A stretch of 64,000 nucleotides of DNA from Variovorax sp. V93 (GCF_041154485.1 NZ_AP028670.1:310001-374000); one strand, 5' to 3'; positions 13,224-22,741 are shown, numbered from the stretch's first letter. Translations and numbers: made by a program. The notes: a model not told the origin generated them from the letters alone.

Positions 13224-16172
13224 ATGAGCGCCGCCAGACTCACCCATCACTCGATCGCCGTCGCCGGGCGCCCCGTGCGCTTCTGGTACGACGGCCAACC
13301 GGTGGACGGCCTGGACGGCGAAACCATCGCCGCTTCGCTGGCTGCGGCCGGCATCAACAAGATGCGGCACACGCGCGGCGGCGAGCGCCGCGGGCTGTAT
13401 TGCGGAATGGGCGCCTGCTTCGACTGCCTGGTCACGGTGGATGGCAGGGCCAGCCAGCGCGCCTGCCTGACCAAGGTGGCAGAGGGGCAGCAGGTGCGCT
13501 CGGCAATGCCAGCAGGCACCCCGGCCGATCCTCTTCAGCCGCTGACCCGCGAACCGGAGCAGGCGCCCGCGCGCCGCGAAGTGGATGTCCTGGTGGTTGG
13601 CGCAGGCCCGGCCGGCCTGTCGGCGGCACTGGCCGCGCAACGTGCCGGCGCGCAGGTATTGGTGCTGGACGAGCGGCTTCAGGCCGGCGGCCAGTTCTAC
13701 AAACCCCTGGCACCTTCGCACCAGACGCCGGGCGCGGCCGACCGCCAGTTCGCCGACGGGCTGGCGTTGGAGCGCGAGGTGCGACAGGCCGGCGTAGCCA
13801 TCGAGCAAGGCGCGCAGGTCTGGTCGGCGTTCTCGCCGCGCGAGATCGGCGCGCTCATCGATGGCCAGGCGCACGTGATCGCCTGCCGCCAGCTGGTCAT
13901 TGCACCCGGCGCCTACGAACGCCCCGTGCCCTTCCCAGGCTGGACCCTGCCCGGCGTGATGACCACCGGCGCGGGCCAGACATTGGCGCGCGCCTACCGC
14001 GTATCGCCCGGCCAGCGCGTGCTGGTGGCCGGCAACGGTCCGCTCAACCTGCAGCTCGCCGCCGAACTGCTGGCCGGGGGCGCCCATGTCGCCGCGGTTC
14101 TGGAATCCGCGCCGCACCCTTCGCCCACGCAGTGGCGCCCGGTGTTGACGGCAGCCCGCACGGCGCCCGACCTGCTGCGCGACGGCTGGCGCTACCTGCG
14201 CCGCCTGCGTGCCCACAAGGTGCCGGTGCTCTGGGGCTGGACGGTGGCCGCTGCCGAAGGCCAAGGCTCGCTCGAACAGGTCCAGGCCTGCGAGCTTGCG
14301 CATCCAGGCAATACGCGCGCATTCGATGTCGACACCCTGTGCCTCGGCTACGGCTTCATCCCCTCCACCGAATTGGCACGCATGCTCGGCTGCGAGCACC
14401 GGTTGACGCCGCGCCATCTTGGCTACCTGGCCACCGTGACCGCCGAAGACGGCGCCACCAGCCTGCCGGGCGTCTATGTCGTGGGCGACGGCGCCGACAT
14501 GGGCGGATCGCGCGTGGCCCTGGCCCGCGGCACGCTCGCCGGCACGGCGGCGGCACGCAACCTGGGCCGAGCGCCGCTGGAGCCGACCGAAGCAATCGCC
14601 CGGTTGCGCAAGGCCATGCGGTTCCAGCAGGCGCTGTGGACGATCTACCAGGCGCCGCCCGTCTCGCTCGCCGCGGTGCCCGACGACACGCTTCTGTGCC
14701 GCTGCGAGGAGATCAGCTTCGGCACGGTTCGCGAGCAGATCCGCGCCGGCCGTGACACGCTCGCCGCGCTCAAGCGCAACACCCGCCTGGGCATGGGCCG
14801 TTGCCAGGGCCGCTACTGTGCGGTGACCGCTGCGCGGCTGGTCACCGAAATGACGGGCCAGGCGCCCGGCGTCGAGCAGTACCTTGCGCCGCGTCCGCCG
14901 GCCAAGCCGGTTCCCGCCGGCGCCTTGGGCTTCGAGAAACCCGAATGGGGCGGCCACAAGCCGGCCATCACGCCCAATCTCGCGCGGCCCGTTGCGGTCG
15001 GCCCCCTGCAGCCGCAGCCCCTTCAGACCGATGTGCTGGTGATCGGCGCGGGCGTGCTGGGCTCGTGCCTCGGCTACTACCTGGCGCAGGAAGGCGTGGA
15101 CGTGACGGTGGTCGACCGCGACGACCTCAACCTCCAGGCTTCGGGTGCCAATGCCGGCAGCCTGCACGTACAGTTGCTCTCCTTCGACTTCGGCGACCGC
15201 GCGCAGGCCGGCGGCGGCCCGGCCGCGGCCACGTTGCCGTTGGGGCCGATGTCGGTGCGCCTGTGGCAGCAGATCGAGGCCGACTGCGACGAGGACCTGG
15301 AAATCAAGATCACCGGCGGCCTGATGGTGGCCGACAGCGAAGCCGGGCTGCGCTTCCTGGAAGCCAAGGCTGCGCTCGAGCGCAGCCATGGCATCGACGC
15401 GCAGCTGATCGACAGCACCGAGCTGCGGCGCCTCTCCCCCGCCCTGTCCGGCACGCTGCTGGGCGCCGAGCTGTGCCCGATGGAAGGCAAGATCAATCCG
15501 CTGCGCGCCACCTACGCGGTCGCCCGGCGCGCGCAGCAGCATGGCGCACGCTTCCTGCGCGGCTGCGACGTGCAGCACATGGAACGGCTGCCCGGCGACG
15601 GCGCCGGCTTCGAGGTCCGCACCTCGCGCGGGAGCATCCGCGCCGGCCGCGTGGTGAACGCAAGCGGTGCCTGGTCCAGTGCCATCGGCAACATGCTGGG
15701 CGTGCGCATTCCGGTGAAGGGCGCGCCGCTGCAGATGATCGTGACCGAGCCCGCCCCGCCGCTGGTCGACCACCTCATCGCGCATGCCAACCGGCACCTC
15801 AGCCTGAAGCAGGCGGCCAGCGGCGCGCTGCTGGTCGGCGGCGGCTGGACCGCGGCCTTCGACGAAGACATGCGCCTGAACCGCGCCGAGCGCACCAGCA
15901 TCGAGGGCAACCTCTGGGTGGCCCGGCATGTGCTGCCGGCCATCGCGGGACTGCATGTGCTGCGCTGCTGGGCCGGCATGAACGTGAACATCGACGGTGC
16001 GCCGATCATGGGCGAAGTGCCTGGCGTGCCAGGCTTCTTCAACGCCGTCACCTCCAACGGCTACACGCTCGCGCCGGTCACCGCGCGGGTGGTGGCCGAT
16101 CTCATCACGCGCGCCCGCGCAGACATCGACATCACTCCCTTCCGCATTGAACGATTCCTCCGAGCTCCATGA
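13224..16172 (+). CDS. three-subunit-in-one FAD dehydrogenase (HcnABC/opine oxidase/D-hydroxyproline dehydrogenase type)
   Basis: A 982-residue fusion. Residues about 5-105 are a plant-type [2Fe-2S] domain with Cys60, Cys65, Cys68 and Cys81 (YCGMGACFDC). Residues about 115-590 are a two-nucleotide flavoprotein (VVGAGPAGLSAALAA; second GxG fold VAGNGPLNL) ending in a BFD-like [2Fe-2S] set, CRCEE and CQGRYC. Residues about 602-982 are a DAO-type FAD oxidase (VLVIGAGVLGSCLGYYLAQ). This is exactly HcnA+HcnB+HcnC joined end to end. Relatives oxidise the C-N bond of glycine, opines, or D-hydroxyproline, with electrons going to the respiratory chain. An ATG at 13185 is possible but lies at the operator, so 13224 is preferred. 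It overlaps the next gene by 4 bp. Confidence 0.85.
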   Translation: MSAARLTHHSIAVAGRPVRFWYDGQPVDGLDGETIAASLAAAGINKMRHTRGGERRGLYCGMGACFDCLVTVDGRASQRACLTKVAEGQQVRSAMPAGTPADPLQPLTREPEQAPARREVDVLVVGAGPAGLSAALAAQRAGAQVLVLDERLQAGGQFYKPLAPSHQTPGAADRQFADGLALEREVRQAGVAIEQGAQVWSAFSPREIGALIDGQAHVIACRQLVIAPGAYERPVPFPGWTLPGVMTTGAGQTLARAYRVSPGQRVLVAGNGPLNLQLAAELLAGGAHVAAVLESAPHPSPTQWRPVLTAARTAPDLLRDGWRYLRRLRAHKVPVLWGWTVAAAEGQGSLEQVQACELAHPGNTRAFDVDTLCLGYGFIPSTELARMLGCEHRLTPRHLGYLATVTAEDGATSLPGVYVVGDGADMGGSRVALARGTLAGTAAARNLGRAPLEPTEAIARLRKAMRFQQALWTIYQAPPVSLAAVPDDTLLCRCEEISFGTVREQIRAGRDTLAALKRNTRLGMGRCQGRYCAVTAARLVTEMTGQAPGVEQYLAPRPPAKPVPAGALGFEKPEWGGHKPAITPNLARPVAVGPLQPQPLQTDVLVIGAGVLGSCLGYYLAQEGVDVTVVDRDDLNLQASGANAGSLHVQLLSFDFGDRAQAGGGPAAATLPLGPMSVRLWQQIEADCDEDLEIKITGGLMVADSEAGLRFLEAKAALERSHGIDAQLIDSTELRRLSPALSGTLLGAELCPMEGKINPLRATYAVARRAQQHGARFLRGCDVQHMERLPGDGAGFEVRTSRGSIRAGRVVNASGAWSSAIGNMLGVRIPVKGAPLQMIVTEPAPPLVDHLIAHANRHLSLKQAASGALLVGGGWTAAFDEDMRLNRAERTSIEGNLWVARHVLPAIAGLHVLRCWAGMNVNIDGAPIMGEVPGVPGFFNAVTSNGYTLAPVTARVVADLITRARADIDITPFRIERFLRAP

Positions 16173-17419
16173 ACGACCACGCCGACACCCGGGCGCTGCT
16201 GCGCCAATTCATCGACACGCACTTCGACGAGCAGGTGCAGATGCTGGCCCGCCTCGTGCAGTGCCCCTCGGACAACCCGCCGGGCGACTGCGCGCCGCAT
16301 GCCGAACTCACCGCCACCCTGCTCGAGGCGATTGACTTCGAGGTCGAGCGCCATCCGGTGCCCGCCGAGTTCGCCGCCGCCCATGGCATGCAGAGCGTGG
16401 TCAACCTCATCGTGCGCGAACGCTTCGGCGAGGGCGGGCCGGTGATCGCGCTCAATGCCCATGGCGACGTGGTGCCCCCTGGCGAAGGCTGGAGCAGCGA
16501 CCCCTACGGCGGCGAGGTGCGCGACGGCTGGATGTACGGCCGCGGCGCAGCCGTCTCCAAATCGGACTTCACCACCTATGCCTTTGCCATGCGCGCGCTC
16601 AAGCAGGCCGCAGCATCGGGCGCGCCGCTGAACGGCAGCATCGAACTGCACCTGACCTACGACGAGGAAACCGGCGGCATGGCCGGACCGGGCTGGATCC
16701 TCTCGCAGGGGCTCAGCCGTCCGGACTACGTGCTGTCCGCCGCCTTCTCGCACCACGTGGTGGTGGCCCACAACGGCTGCCTCCACCTGGAGGTGACGCT
16801 GCGCGGCAAGTCCGCGCACGCCGCGCGGCCCGACACCGGCCACGATGCCATCGAGGCCGCGGCCACGCTGCTGCCCGCCCTCTACCGCTACCGCGACGGA
16901 CTCGCGGACCGTCCCTCGCAGACGCCTGGCATCAGCCATCCCACGCTGGTGGTGGGCCTGATCGAAGGCGGCATCAACACCAATGTGGTGGCCGACCGGC
17001 TCAGCCTGCGCATCGATCGCCGCATCGTGCCCGAGGAATCGCCCGAGGCGGTCGAGGCCGAGCTGCGCAGCGTGATCGAGAGCGCCTGCCGCGCGCTGCC
17101 TGGCATCACGGTGGAGATCCGCCGCATCCTCCTCGCGCGGCCGTTCGTGCCGGCACCGGGCGCGAAGGCGCTGTCCGAGCTGCTGTGCCGCGAGGCCGGC
17201 GAGGTGATGGGCAAGCCGGTCACGCCGATCGGCGTGCCGCTCTACACCGATGCGCGCCTGTACAGCGAGGCCGGCATTGCCACCGTGATGTACGGGGCCG
17301 GCCCCGAGTCCCTGCTCGAAGCCAACGGCCACCGTGCCGACGAGCGCGTGCCGCTCGCCGAGCTGCGCCAGGCGACCCAGGTCATCGCGAACACCCTCCT
17401 CCAACTCCTGCAACGCTGA
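16169..17419 (+). CDS. M20 (ArgE/DapE/carbamoylase-type) hydrolase with altered metal-site residues
   Basis: A 416-residue M20 metallohydrolase; relatives remove acyl, carbamoyl or succinyl groups from amino acids. Catalytic domain features: first ligand His98 with Asp100 in LNAHGD, catalytic Glu166-Glu167 in YDEETGG, a dimerisation-domain His in GKSAHAARP and a late His in EANGHRADE. The usual bridging Asp of GRGAxDMKGG is replaced ([10 protein letters not shown] has Val129), and the usual Glu of the EPT segment is absent (AAFSHH). Asp133 may substitute. It lies between the fused dehydrogenase and the ABC ATPase, with a 4-bp overlap upstream. A likely role is cleaving an N-acyl or N-carbamoyl intermediate of the same pathway. 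Confidence 0.82.
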   Translation: MNDHADTRALLRQFIDTHFDEQVQMLARLVQCPSDNPPGDCAPHAELTATLLEAIDFEVERHPVPAEFAAAHGMQSVVNLIVRERFGEGGPVIALNAHGDVVPPGEGWSSDPYGGEVRDGWMYGRGAAVSKSDFTTYAFAMRALKQAAASGAPLNGSIELHLTYDEETGGMAGPGWILSQGLSRPDYVLSAAFSHHVVVAHNGCLHLEVTLRGKSAHAARPDTGHDAIEAAATLLPALYRYRDGLADRPSQTPGISHPTLVVGLIEGGINTNVVADRLSLRIDRRIVPEESPEAVEAELRSVIESACRALPGITVEIRRILLARPFVPAPGAKALSELLCREAGEVMGKPVTPIGVPLYTDARLYSEAGIATVMYGAGPESLLEANGHRADERVPLAELRQATQVIANTLLQLLQR

Positions 17420-17432
17420 AGGTGGAAAGCAA

Positions 17433-18167
17433 ATGATCGAGATCCAGCAAGTCAGCAAGTGGTATGGCGCGTTCCAGGTGCTCACCGACTGCAGCACGAA
17501 CGTGCGCAAGGGCGAGGTCGTGGTCGTCTGCGGGCCCTCGGGCTCGGGCAAGTCCACGCTCATCAAGTGCGTCAACGCGCTGGAACCCTTTCAGCAGGGT
17601 CGCATCCTGGTCGACGGCGTGTCGGTGGGCGATCCGAAGATCAACATCAACCAGCTGCGCGCACGGGTGGGCATGGTGTTCCAGCATTTCGACCTGTTCC
17701 CGCACCTGTCGATCGAGGAGAACCTCGCGATCGCGCAGCGCAAGGTGCTCAAGCGCTCCGCCGACGAGGCGCACGACACCGCCATGCGCCTGCTGCAGCG
17801 CGTGGGAATGCGCACCCATGCGCACAAGTTTCCCAGTCAGCTGTCGGGCGGTCAGCAGCAGCGCGTGGCCATCGCGCGTGCGCTGGCGATGAACCCCATC
17901 GCGATGCTGTTCGACGAGCCCACTTCGGCGCTCGATCCGGAGATGGTCAACGAGGTGCTGGACGTGATGGTGGAACTGGCCCGCGAAGGCATGACGATGA
18001 TGTGCGTCACGCACGAGATGGGCTTCGCGCGCAAGGTCGCCCATCGCGTCATCTTCATGGACCAGGGCCGCATCGTGGAGGACTGCAGCAAGGACGAGTT
18101 CTTCGGCAACCCGTCCGAGCGCTCCGACCGGGCGCAGCAGTTTCTTTCCAAGATTCTTCAGCACTGA
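17433..18167 (+). CDS. polar amino acid ABC transporter ATP-binding protein
   Basis: A 244-residue ATPase of the GlnQ/HisP family. Walker [10 protein letters not shown] (about 34-42), Q-loop [12 protein letters not shown], signature [15 protein letters not shown], Walker [13 protein letters not shown] and switch His in VTHEMGFA are all intact. A GGTGGAAAG ribosome-binding site precedes the ATG at 17433. It is the last gene of the rightward operon, 13 bp after the hydrolase, and should energise the permease and receptor encoded at 10571-12161. Splitting one transporter over two divergent operons supports a single regulon controlled from 13.1-13.2 kb. Confidence 0.93.
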   Translation: MIEIQQVSKWYGAFQVLTDCSTNVRKGEVVVVCGPSGSGKSTLIKCVNALEPFQQGRILVDGVSVGDPKININQLRARVGMVFQHFDLFPHLSIEENLAIAQRKVLKRSADEAHDTAMRLLQRVGMRTHAHKFPSQLSGGQQQRVAIARALAMNPIAMLFDEPTSALDPEMVNEVLDVMVELAREGMTMMCVTHEMGFARKVAHRVIFMDQGRIVEDCSKDEFFGNPSERSDRAQQFLSKILQH

Positions 18168-18369
18168 CGGCCGGCCCGGCCAACTGGGTCATGCTTGTGT
18201 CGGCAGCGTCCTTGAACAACCCCGCGATCTCGCGTTCGCCGGTGAAGCGCAACTTGCGCTCGAGGCCGTCTGCGCGGACACGGAAGTCGACACGCACAGC
18301 GCCAGCAGCCTGGCAACAGACCAGCGCCACAAGCACCGCAAAGGCAAACGACAACCGTAGACGAAACAT
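18055..18369 (-). CDS. possible truncated secreted protein, low confidence
   Basis: A leftward frame beginning [20 protein letters not shown], with a convincing signal peptide (cleavage after GAVR-like sequence near residue 23-25), then about 45 residues of polar sequence ([20 protein letters not shown]). The remainder overlaps the end of the ABC ATPase gene on the opposite strand and loses coding character. It looks like the N-terminus of an exported protein whose body has been lost or replaced. No family is recognised. It could also be a chance frame. Confidence 0.25.
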   Translation of the reverse strand: MFRLRLSFAFAVLVALVCCQAAGAVRVDFRVRADGLERKLRFTGEREIAGLFKDAADTSMTQLAGPAVSAEESWKETAAPGRSARTGCRRTRPCCSPPRCGPGP

Positions 18370-18441
18370 TGCGGCGAAGTCCACAGACCTCGACCTGCCC
18401 TCCATGTTCTTCGATTTCGGCAATGCGGGACCGGGAAAGTC

Positions 18442-19422
18442 TCAGCTGTTGATCGTGACCCCCGTCTCTTTCACGACCGATTTCCAGCGCGCGATTTCTT
18501 CATTCAGGTAGTTGGAAAACGCCTGCGGCCCGCGCGGCATGGGATCCACGAAAGAGCCTTCCAGCCTGGCCTTGACATCGGGCAGGTCCAGCACCTTGTC
18601 GATGGCTGCGTTCAGCTGCTGCAGCAGATCTGCGGGCATCCTGGCAGGCGCCATCACGCCATACCAGGCGCTTCCGACCATGCCCGGGACGCTTTCGGAG
18701 AAGGTCTGCACGTCCGGCAACTTCGGATGTCGCGTCGCGCTGGCGATGGCAAGTACCTTGAGCCGCTTCGCTTCGATGTGCGGCATGCAGGCCGGCACGG
18801 AATTGATCACCATGGCCACCTGTCCGCCCACCGCATCGGTCAAGGCGGCGCTGCCGCCCTTGTAGGGTACATGCACCAGCTCCATGCCCGTCTTGCGCTT
18901 GAGCGTCTCGTACAGCAGGTGCGGAACGGACCCCTGCCCTGGGGTTCCTACGCCGTATTCGCGTACTCGGGCACGCGGCAGCGCCAGCAGTTCTCGCAGG
19001 GAGTTGGCTGGAAGGGACGGATGCGCCACCAGCAGCTGCGGCGAAGAGCCCACCAGCGTAAGTGGCGAGAAGTCCCGGATCGGATCAAAAGGCATCTTGG
19101 GCTGCACTGCGGCATTGGTGGCGTGTGCGGCGTCCGCAAGGAACAACGTGTAGCCGTCCGCGGCGCTCTTGGCCGCGGCATCGGTGCCGATGAGCCCCGA
19201 GGCCCCGGCCTTGTTGTCCACGACGACGTTCCACCCCGCCGTTTCGGTCAGCTTCTGGGCAATCAGGCGCGCAACAAAATCGGAACCGCCTCCGGGCCCG
19301 TACGGCACGATCAGGCGAATGGGACGGCTGGGAAAACTGCCGGCGAATGCGCGGCCGCTCCCCAGGCCGGCGGCCATCAGGAAGGCAGAGGCGACGAAAT
19401 CCCGGCGGCAGATGGAAGGCAT
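18442..19422 (-). CDS. Bug/TctC-family periplasmic solute receptor
   Basis: A 326-residue tripartite-tricarboxylate-transporter receptor of the Bug family, expected to bind a carboxylate in the periplasm. A Tat-like or twin-Arg-adjacent signal (CRRDFVASAFLMAAGLGSG) is followed by the conserved PIRLIVPYGPGGGSDFVARL segment, DNKAGASGLIG and VPYKGG. The start at 19422 was chosen because AGGAG lies 8 nt upstream; a TTG two codons earlier is less likely. No TctA/TctB membrane subunits are encoded nearby, which is usual for orphan Bug receptors in Burkholderiales. Neighbours are a threonine aldolase and, further on, an enolase-superfamily dehydratase, so the ligand may be a hydroxy or sugar acid. 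Confidence 0.9.
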   Translation of the reverse strand: MPSICRRDFVASAFLMAAGLGSGRAFAGSFPSRPIRLIVPYGPGGGSDFVARLIAQKLTETAGWNVVVDNKAGASGLIGTDAAAKSAADGYTLFLADAAHATNAAVQPKMPFDPIRDFSPLTLVGSSPQLLVAHPSLPANSLRELLALPRARVREYGVGTPGQGSVPHLLYETLKRKTGMELVHVPYKGGSAALTDAVGGQVAMVINSVPACMPHIEAKRLKVLAIASATRHPKLPDVQTFSESVPGMVGSAWYGVMAPARMPADLLQQLNAAIDKVLDLPDVKARLEGSFVDPMPRGPQAFSNYLNEEIARWKSVVKETGVTINS

Positions 19423-19485
19423 GGTCAAGGCTCCTGGTAGGTACTCGATGGGTCCGAAGGGAGGCGCGTTCCTGCGAGAACGCGT

Positions 19486-20580
19486 TCAAGCAAGCAGCGA
19501 TTGCGCGACACGCCGGAACCCGGCGGCGGCGGCATCCACGCAGGCCGCGCCGATGTGGCGGTGCGTCACGAGCCGGATCCTGCGCGGACCCCACGGGCGG
19601 ACCAGGACACCGCATTCCTTGAGTGCCTCCGCCCAGGCGAGGCTGTCGGGTACGGCCTCGGGCAGGTCGACGAAGACGATGTTGGTGGGCGGCGTGCTGA
19701 CGCCGACGGCGCCAGGCAGCACAGCCCGCAATGCCACACTCAGGCGCGACGCCGAAGCATGGTCCTGGGCGAGCCGTCCGGGCATGGTTTCCAGGGCGTC
19801 CAGTCCCGCTGCGGCAACCACGCCGATCTGGCGCTGCGTGCCCCCGAGCATCTTGCGCAACCGTCTGGCGCTGGCCATGGTGGCGGACGGTCCGGCGAGC
19901 ACCGCGCCTGCAGGCGCGCTCAGGCCCTTCGAAAGGCAGAGGGTCACCGTGTCGGCGTAGCACGCGATCGCGGCCGGATCGGCGTTCAGCGCCACGGCGG
20001 CGTTGAAGAGCCGGGCGCCATCGAGGTGGACGCGCACGCCGGCGCCACTGGATGCCTTCCAGACCGCCCGCATGTGGTCCAGCGGCAGCACCGCTCCTCC
20101 CGCGTTGCCGTGCGTGGTTTCCATGCAGACCAGATCCGTGCGCAATTCGCGGGACGGCTTCAGCGCCAGCGCCAGGCTCTCGAGGTCCATCGCGCCAGCC
20201 ACGCCCGGAATGCCGGTGTAGGTCACGCCGCTGAACACGGCGCCGCCGCGCTCGGAGACGAACATGTGTGCGGACTCCTCGAGCACGACCTGCGACCGGC
20301 GTTCCGCCTGCGACAGCACGGCCAGGAGGTTGCCCATCGTGGCGGTCGGCACGTACAGGCCGGACTCCTTGCCCAGTGTTCGGGCCGCCAGCGCCTCGAG
20401 CGCGCGCACGGTCGGATCGCCGTCCAGGCCGTCGTCCCCCAGTGCGGCGGTTTGCATGCGGTCGTACATCGACGGGGTCGGCAGCGTCACGGTGTCGCTG
20501 CGCAGGTCCACCACGCGGGCCACCGCGCATGGACTGCGCGGTGGCCCGGCGTCGGCAACGTGCAGGATCTTGTCGGGCAT
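19486..20580 (-). CDS. ltaE: low-specificity threonine aldolase
   Basis: A 364-residue PLP enzyme of the beta-eliminating lyase fold that splits L-threonine or related beta-hydroxy-amino acids into glycine and an aldehyde. Family marks: VDLRSDTVTLPTPSMYDRM at the N-terminus, METTHGNAGG, VHLDGARLFNAA (cofactor Asp) and the PLP Lys in TLCLSKGLSAPAG. The start at 20580 is the ATG nearest the family N-terminus; ones at 20604 and 20682 would run into the divergent LysR promoter. It is transcribed away from a LysR gene and toward a Bug receptor (63-bp gap), suggesting LysR control and co-expression with the receptor. Confidence 0.9.
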   Translation of the reverse strand: MPDKILHVADAGPPRSPCAVARVVDLRSDTVTLPTPSMYDRMQTAALGDDGLDGDPTVRALEALAARTLGKESGLYVPTATMGNLLAVLSQAERRSQVVLEESAHMFVSERGGAVFSGVTYTGIPGVAGAMDLESLALALKPSRELRTDLVCMETTHGNAGGAVLPLDHMRAVWKASSGAGVRVHLDGARLFNAAVALNADPAAIACYADTVTLCLSKGLSAPAGAVLAGPSATMASARRLRKMLGGTQRQIGVVAAAGLDALETMPGRLAQDHASASRLSVALRAVLPGAVGVSTPPTNIVFVDLPEAVPDSLAWAEALKECGVLVRPWGPRRIRLVTHRHIGAACVDAAAAGFRRVAQSLLA

Positions 20581-20600
20581 GGACGCAAGTATTCTTCCGG

Positions 20601-20620
20601 GCATTCGATACTGCAAATGC
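20601..20620. promoter_or_regulatory. candidate LysR box between divergent genes
   Basis: GCATT (20601-20605) and AATGC (20616-20620) form an inverted pair around 10 bases, giving the T-N11-A pattern of LysR-type recognition boxes. It lies in the 70-bp gap between the threonine aldolase gene and the LysR gene at 20651. The symmetry is seen; its use is inferred. Confidence 0.4.
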
Positions 20621-20650
20621 GTACTCAACAGTGAGCCATACAATATTGAT

Positions 20651-21583
20651 ATGAGCAGCCGACGCATGACCTTGAAGCACATCGAGGCCTTCCGGGTGGT
20701 CGTGCAGACGGGGTCGATGACCGAAGCCTCGCGGCGGCTTCACACCTCGCAGCCCCAGGTGAGCCGCCTCGTTTCGCAGTTGGAGGCGATCATCGGGTTT
20801 GCGCTTTTCGAACGCAGCGGCACGCGTCTGGCGCCTTCACTCGAAGGAAAACGCTTCTTCCAGGAAGTCGAGAAGGCATTCGCCGGGCTGCAGGGCCTGG
20901 AGTCCGCGGCATCCAACATCCGGACGTTCGGCGGCGACCGCCTGGCGGTGGCCGCCATGGCGCGAATTGCCGGAGGCGTCCTCAGCCAGGCGGTCGTCCG
21001 GTTCAAGCGCGACCACCCCGAGACGCTCGTCACGATTCACTCCGGTGCGGCCACGACCGTCGACACATGGGTGAGCTCGGGCTTGTGCGACCTGGGCCTC
21101 GCCATCCTCTATGGCGATGATCCGCCCGGCATCCGTGTCGAAACGCTGCTGGGCATGGATTGCGTTGCCCTGCTTCCCAGGGAACATCATCTGGCGCGGG
21201 TCAGGCAGGTTCGTGCAACGGACCTGGACGGCGAGGCGTTCATCTCGTTCCCGTTGGGCAGCGGCCCGAGAGAACGCATCGACCAGGTATTGGCCGCCGC
21301 AGGCGTCAAGACCCGAACGGTGCTGGAGTCCGACCTGGGCGCCTCCGTCTGCTCGCTGGTCGCTGCAGGCCTGGGCGTGAGCGTGATCAATCCGCTGGCA
21401 GCGCTCGATGAGCAGCGCAATCTCGATTTCGAGGTGCGGGCCTTCAAGCCTGCCATCAGGGTGCGCCTTGCGCTCCTGCTCGCGCCCGATGCGCCTCATT
21501 CCCGGCTCGTGTCAGCCTTCAAGGACGTCGTGCGCGGCGTCATCGAATCCGAACTGGATCACATTCGCCCGTACTGCCACTGA
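20651..21583 (+). CDS. LysR-family transcriptional regulator
   Basis: A 310-residue LTTR. The N-terminal winged HTH (LKHIEAFRVVVQTGSMTEAS, then SQPQVSRLVSQLEAIIGFALFER) is followed by a linker helix and a periplasmic-binding-like effector domain (about 95-300). It is divergent from the threonine aldolase gene, the usual layout for an LTTR and its target. The ATG at 20651 follows an AT-rich ACAATATTGAT stretch, so the leader may be very short. It is convergent with the enolase-superfamily gene. The effector is unknown; by context it may be a hydroxy-amino acid or hydroxy acid. Confidence 0.9.
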   Translation: MSSRRMTLKHIEAFRVVVQTGSMTEASRRLHTSQPQVSRLVSQLEAIIGFALFERSGTRLAPSLEGKRFFQEVEKAFAGLQGLESAASNIRTFGGDRLAVAAMARIAGGVLSQAVVRFKRDHPETLVTIHSGAATTVDTWVSSGLCDLGLAILYGDDPPGIRVETLLGMDCVALLPREHHLARVRQVRATDLDGEAFISFPLGSGPRERIDQVLAAAGVKTRTVLESDLGASVCSLVAAGLGVSVINPLAALDEQRNLDFEVRAFKPAIRVRLALLLAPDAPHSRLVSAFKDVVRGVIESELDHIRPYCH

Positions 21584-21640
21584 GGGTGGCGCCCGTACGC
21601 GGCCGCGCCGCAGGCGCCGGGTCAAGCAAACACGGGCCCG

Positions 21641-22741
21641 CTAGCGGGACGCATCGACCAGGTACGGCGCAAGTTTCGCCCAGTCAAAGCTCACGCCGAT
21701 TCCCGGCTCGTCCGGTGCAACTGCGCGACGGTTTTCGAGAACCAGCGGGCGCATCGTGTACTCGTCGATCGGGAAGCTGTGAATCTCCAGCCAGCCCGCG
21801 TTCGGCTGCGCCGCCAGCAAGCTCACATGCAGCTCCTGCATGCCATGCGAGCACACCGGGATCCCGTATCGGCGGGAGCGCTCGGCCACCTTCAGCCAGC
21901 CCGTGATGCCGCCGCAGTTGGAGGCGTCCGGCTGGATGAAGGACAGTCGCGCCTGCTCGAACGCATGCTCGAATTCATGGATCGTGTGCAGGTTCTCACC
22001 CATTGCCAATGGCACGCCGGTGGCGGCGGCGATGCGCGCATAGCCCTGGTAGTCGTCCGGAATGGTCGGCTCCTCGAACCACAGGACATTGAAGGGCTTG
22101 AAGCGCTTGGCCGCAGCGATGGCCTGATCCACGCTCATCGCGTAGTTGGCGTCCACCATCAAGGCCATGCCGTCACCGATCAGCTGCCGCACCGCCCGGA
22201 TGCGCTCGATGTCTTCCTCGAGATCCTGGCGGCCGATCTTGATCTTGACGCCGCCCGCACCCTTGGCGAGATAGCCACGCACGTTGTCCAGCAGCTTCGC
22301 GAGCGGGAACGCCAGGTCGATGCCACCGCAGTAGGCATCGCAGGTGTTCGCAGCGCCGCCCGCCAGCTGCCAGAGCGGCTGGCCTGCCGCCTTGCCGCGG
22401 ATGTCCCAGAGCGCGATGTCGATCGCGGAGATCGCAAACGACGCGATGCCGCCGCGGCCGACATAGTGCACATGCCATTCGCTGAAATCGTGGACGCCCT
22501 CGACATCCGCCGCATCCATGCCGATCATCGCAGGCGCCAGGTCATGGTCGATCATGGCCTTGATCGCATGCCCTCCCTTGCCACCGGTGTAGGTGTAGCC
22601 CGTGCCCCGGCTGCCATCCGAAAGCACCACGGTCGCGGTCACCAATTCGAAATGGGTGTGTGCGCCGTGCTTGGCGTCCGTCAGGACTTCAGTCAGGGGA
22701 ACCTTGAAGAGCTGGCTCGTGATTTTCGCGATGGAACGCAT
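21641..22741 (-). CDS. enolase-superfamily (mandelate racemase/muconate lactonising) enzyme
   Basis: A 366-residue Mg-dependent enzyme that abstracts the alpha proton of a carboxylate (racemase, dehydratase or cycloisomerase). The barrel shows Lys166 and Lys168 in VKIKIG, metal ligands Asp197 (VDANY), Glu223 (WFEEPT) and Glu249 (MGENL), and the Asp272/His299 dyad ([14 protein letters not shown]). This is the mandelate-racemase subgroup arrangement with bases on both faces. The N-terminal capping domain is typical ([21 protein letters not shown]). It is transcribed toward the LysR gene and is not obviously in an operon with the CBS gene, which starts 117 bp away in the same direction. The substrate is likely an acid sugar or hydroxy acid but cannot be fixed. 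Confidence 0.9.
   Translation of the reverse strand: MRSIAKITSQLFKVPLTEVLTDAKHGAHTHFELVTATVVLSDGSRGTGYTYTGGKGGHAIKAMIDHDLAPAMIGMDAADVEGVHDFSEWHVHYVGRGGIASFAISAIDIALWDIRGKAAGQPLWQLAGGAANTCDAYCGGIDLAFPLAKLLDNVRGYLAKGAGGVKIKIGRQDLEEDIERIRAVRQLIGDGMALMVDANYAMSVDQAIAAAKRFKPFNVLWFEEPTIPDDYQGYARIAAATGVPLAMGENLHTIHEFEHAFEQARLSFIQPDASNCGGITGWLKVAERSRRYGIPVCSHGMQELHVSLLAAQPNAGWLEIHSFPIDEYTMRPLVLENRRAVAPDEPGIGVSFDWAKLAPYLVDASR

Noticed and set aside
21637..21648. Palindrome CCCGCTAGCGGG at the end of the enolase-superfamily gene as a terminator
   Set aside because: Only 6-bp arms with no loop and no T-run; it includes the stop codon and is likely chance.
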